NCBI GenBank assembly: GCA_036971475.1
Contig: JBAIZL010000216.1
Coordinates: 257,501-321,500 of the forward strand
Reading direction: 5' to 3'
Length of the DNA stretch: 64,000 nucleotides
DNA from: Prosapia bicincta
Taxonomy: Eukaryota; Arthropoda; Insecta; Hemiptera; Cercopidae
The notes under the pieces were generated by a model. It saw only the letters and a list, made by a program, of their open reading frames with translations. It was not told the origin of the DNA and did no database searches. This document shows, piece by piece, positions 62,901 to 64,000 of this stretch. How positions within the stretch are numbered: position 1 is the first letter of the stretch; each line of letters starts with the position of its first letter. A program made the translations under genes and the position numbers.

Positions 62901-64000
62901 TATGGGAACTAGTAACTGACTATTTGATTTTGCTCTGCGCCGAGATAAATATAAAGTTACATAAAAGTGTACTTCCATCTTTTAATCCATATGACTTCTT
63001 GCGTTTACATAAAATAAAGTAACACTTGATTTAATGGTAATCAACTCATATTTTAATATTTTTTAGATACAAGACTAAAATGTATCTAATAACAATTGAT
63101 TTTAAATGAGGAAAACCATAAATACTGCTAAAACTTATTTATATTATATTTTTGACAACATAATCTTACTTTACAAACATGGTCGTCTATGAAATACTTC
63201 CTTAGCACAACGTCACCAAATTATATTATATAACTTTTATATTATGCTCTACAAAATAGGTAACAATTAACTGCTTATTGATATCTTACGTTTCCGCTTA
63301 TTTTACTGTTAAGAATATTTTTTATTATATCTTATTACTAAAGTCAACAGAAACCACGTAACAAAGACAAATATTTTAAAACAATGAAGGTGGCTGTAAT
63401 AAATGCAGGCTTCATTGTTACATAAAGCTATACATAAAAACATTGGCCTACACTCTCTCTACCGAAATGCCTCATTGTAAAACAAGGCTGTATTATAACT
63501 GGTAAACAATGATATAAGGGCAATTTAATTAATAACCATATGTTGTTACGTCATAGAATATTTTTAATTGTCAATTCAAAAGAATATTTTTGTAACACAT
63601 TCTATAAGGACTATAACTTTTATTTTCTTCAAGTTTTGTTTTTGTTAATTTCACTGGGTTATGTATTGAAAACACCAAAACATTATGTTTAAGGAGTCAG
63701 TGAAGTAGGGTGGGGGGTTGAACTCCGTGGTATTTTCAGTATCTGCCTTTAACATTGGCAGCAGATAATATCCTGGCTAAGGGGTGACGTTATTAATCAC
63801 TAATTATTTGAATTAATTTACTGTAGTTAAAAATACTAAATAATATACAAAGAAAATATGGTGTGTCATACTCCTGTGGATGGGCACTTGGTAACCGAAA
63901 TGTACATCAGGATTGACAAAAATATTTGTGGTTAAAGGTTTTGTGAATTATTTTCACTGTCGTTATTTGATTATTAAAAAAAAAATTCGTTTCGAAGGAC
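62901..64000. other. AT-rich spacer, no gene seen
   Basis: No open frame, tandem repeat or recognised element to the end of the window. Confidence 0.5.

Overview
The window looks like a gene-poor, AT-rich, repeat-rich stretch of an insect nuclear genome. The best support is one clear arthropod cuticular protein gene of the Rebers-Riddiford RR-2 class on the minus strand (13752-15399). It has a four-codon first exon, a signal peptide split by an 892-bp intron, a TATA box and a poly(A) signal. Remains of insect-type transposons agree with this. The species cannot be named from the sequence; a hemipteran or another large-genome insect is my guess.

Layout. 1-5500 holds an inverted repeat, a 35-bp minisatellite (about 43 copies), a 22-bp minisatellite (about 31 copies), three 136-bp repeats and a (TG)n tract. 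5727-5971 is a Tc1/mariner-type MITE. 7379-9449 is a non-LTR retrotransposon copy that lacks endonuclease and reverse transcriptase but keeps an RNase H domain. 10338-10431 is a short remnant of a Helitron-type helicase. 13648-15463 is the cuticle gene. 15973-25353 holds copies of a ~440-bp interspersed repeat (called A here), foldback repeats, a non-autonomous Helitron with a (TG)n expansion, and the second copy of a ~420-bp repeat (called C). 25508-31045 is a 5.5-kb satellite with a 31-bp unit and higher-order zones. 32033-32690 is a 5'-truncated reverse-transcriptase fragment. 33800-40390 is mostly AT-rich sequence with microsatellites and repeats. 40391-42038 holds a Tc1/mariner MITE and its decayed, transposase-bearing relative. 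42703-45000 holds two differently truncated copies of another DNA element. 47266-50137 has a (CA)n tract, a possible reverse-transcriptase tail and a TA-framed hairpin element. 51543-51995 is another A repeat. 52634-55075 is a 30-bp minisatellite (about 81 copies) that runs into a fragment of the same Tc1/mariner family. 60655-62390 is a degenerate satellite with 170-bp tandem repeats.

No pathway or operon-like gene set is present. Apart from the cuticle gene, every recognisable coding segment belongs to a decayed mobile element. The most notable unexplained pattern is a set of hairpin elements set between two (TA)n tracts and sharing the boundary motif GTTTTCTTGT (14811-15101, 24674-24900, 43669-43820, 49815-50136). 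Related divergent pairs of a CTGATGATR...GAAA motif occur at 22895-23065, 35641-35790 and 56935-57115. All repeat boundaries and copy counts were read by eye and are approximate.
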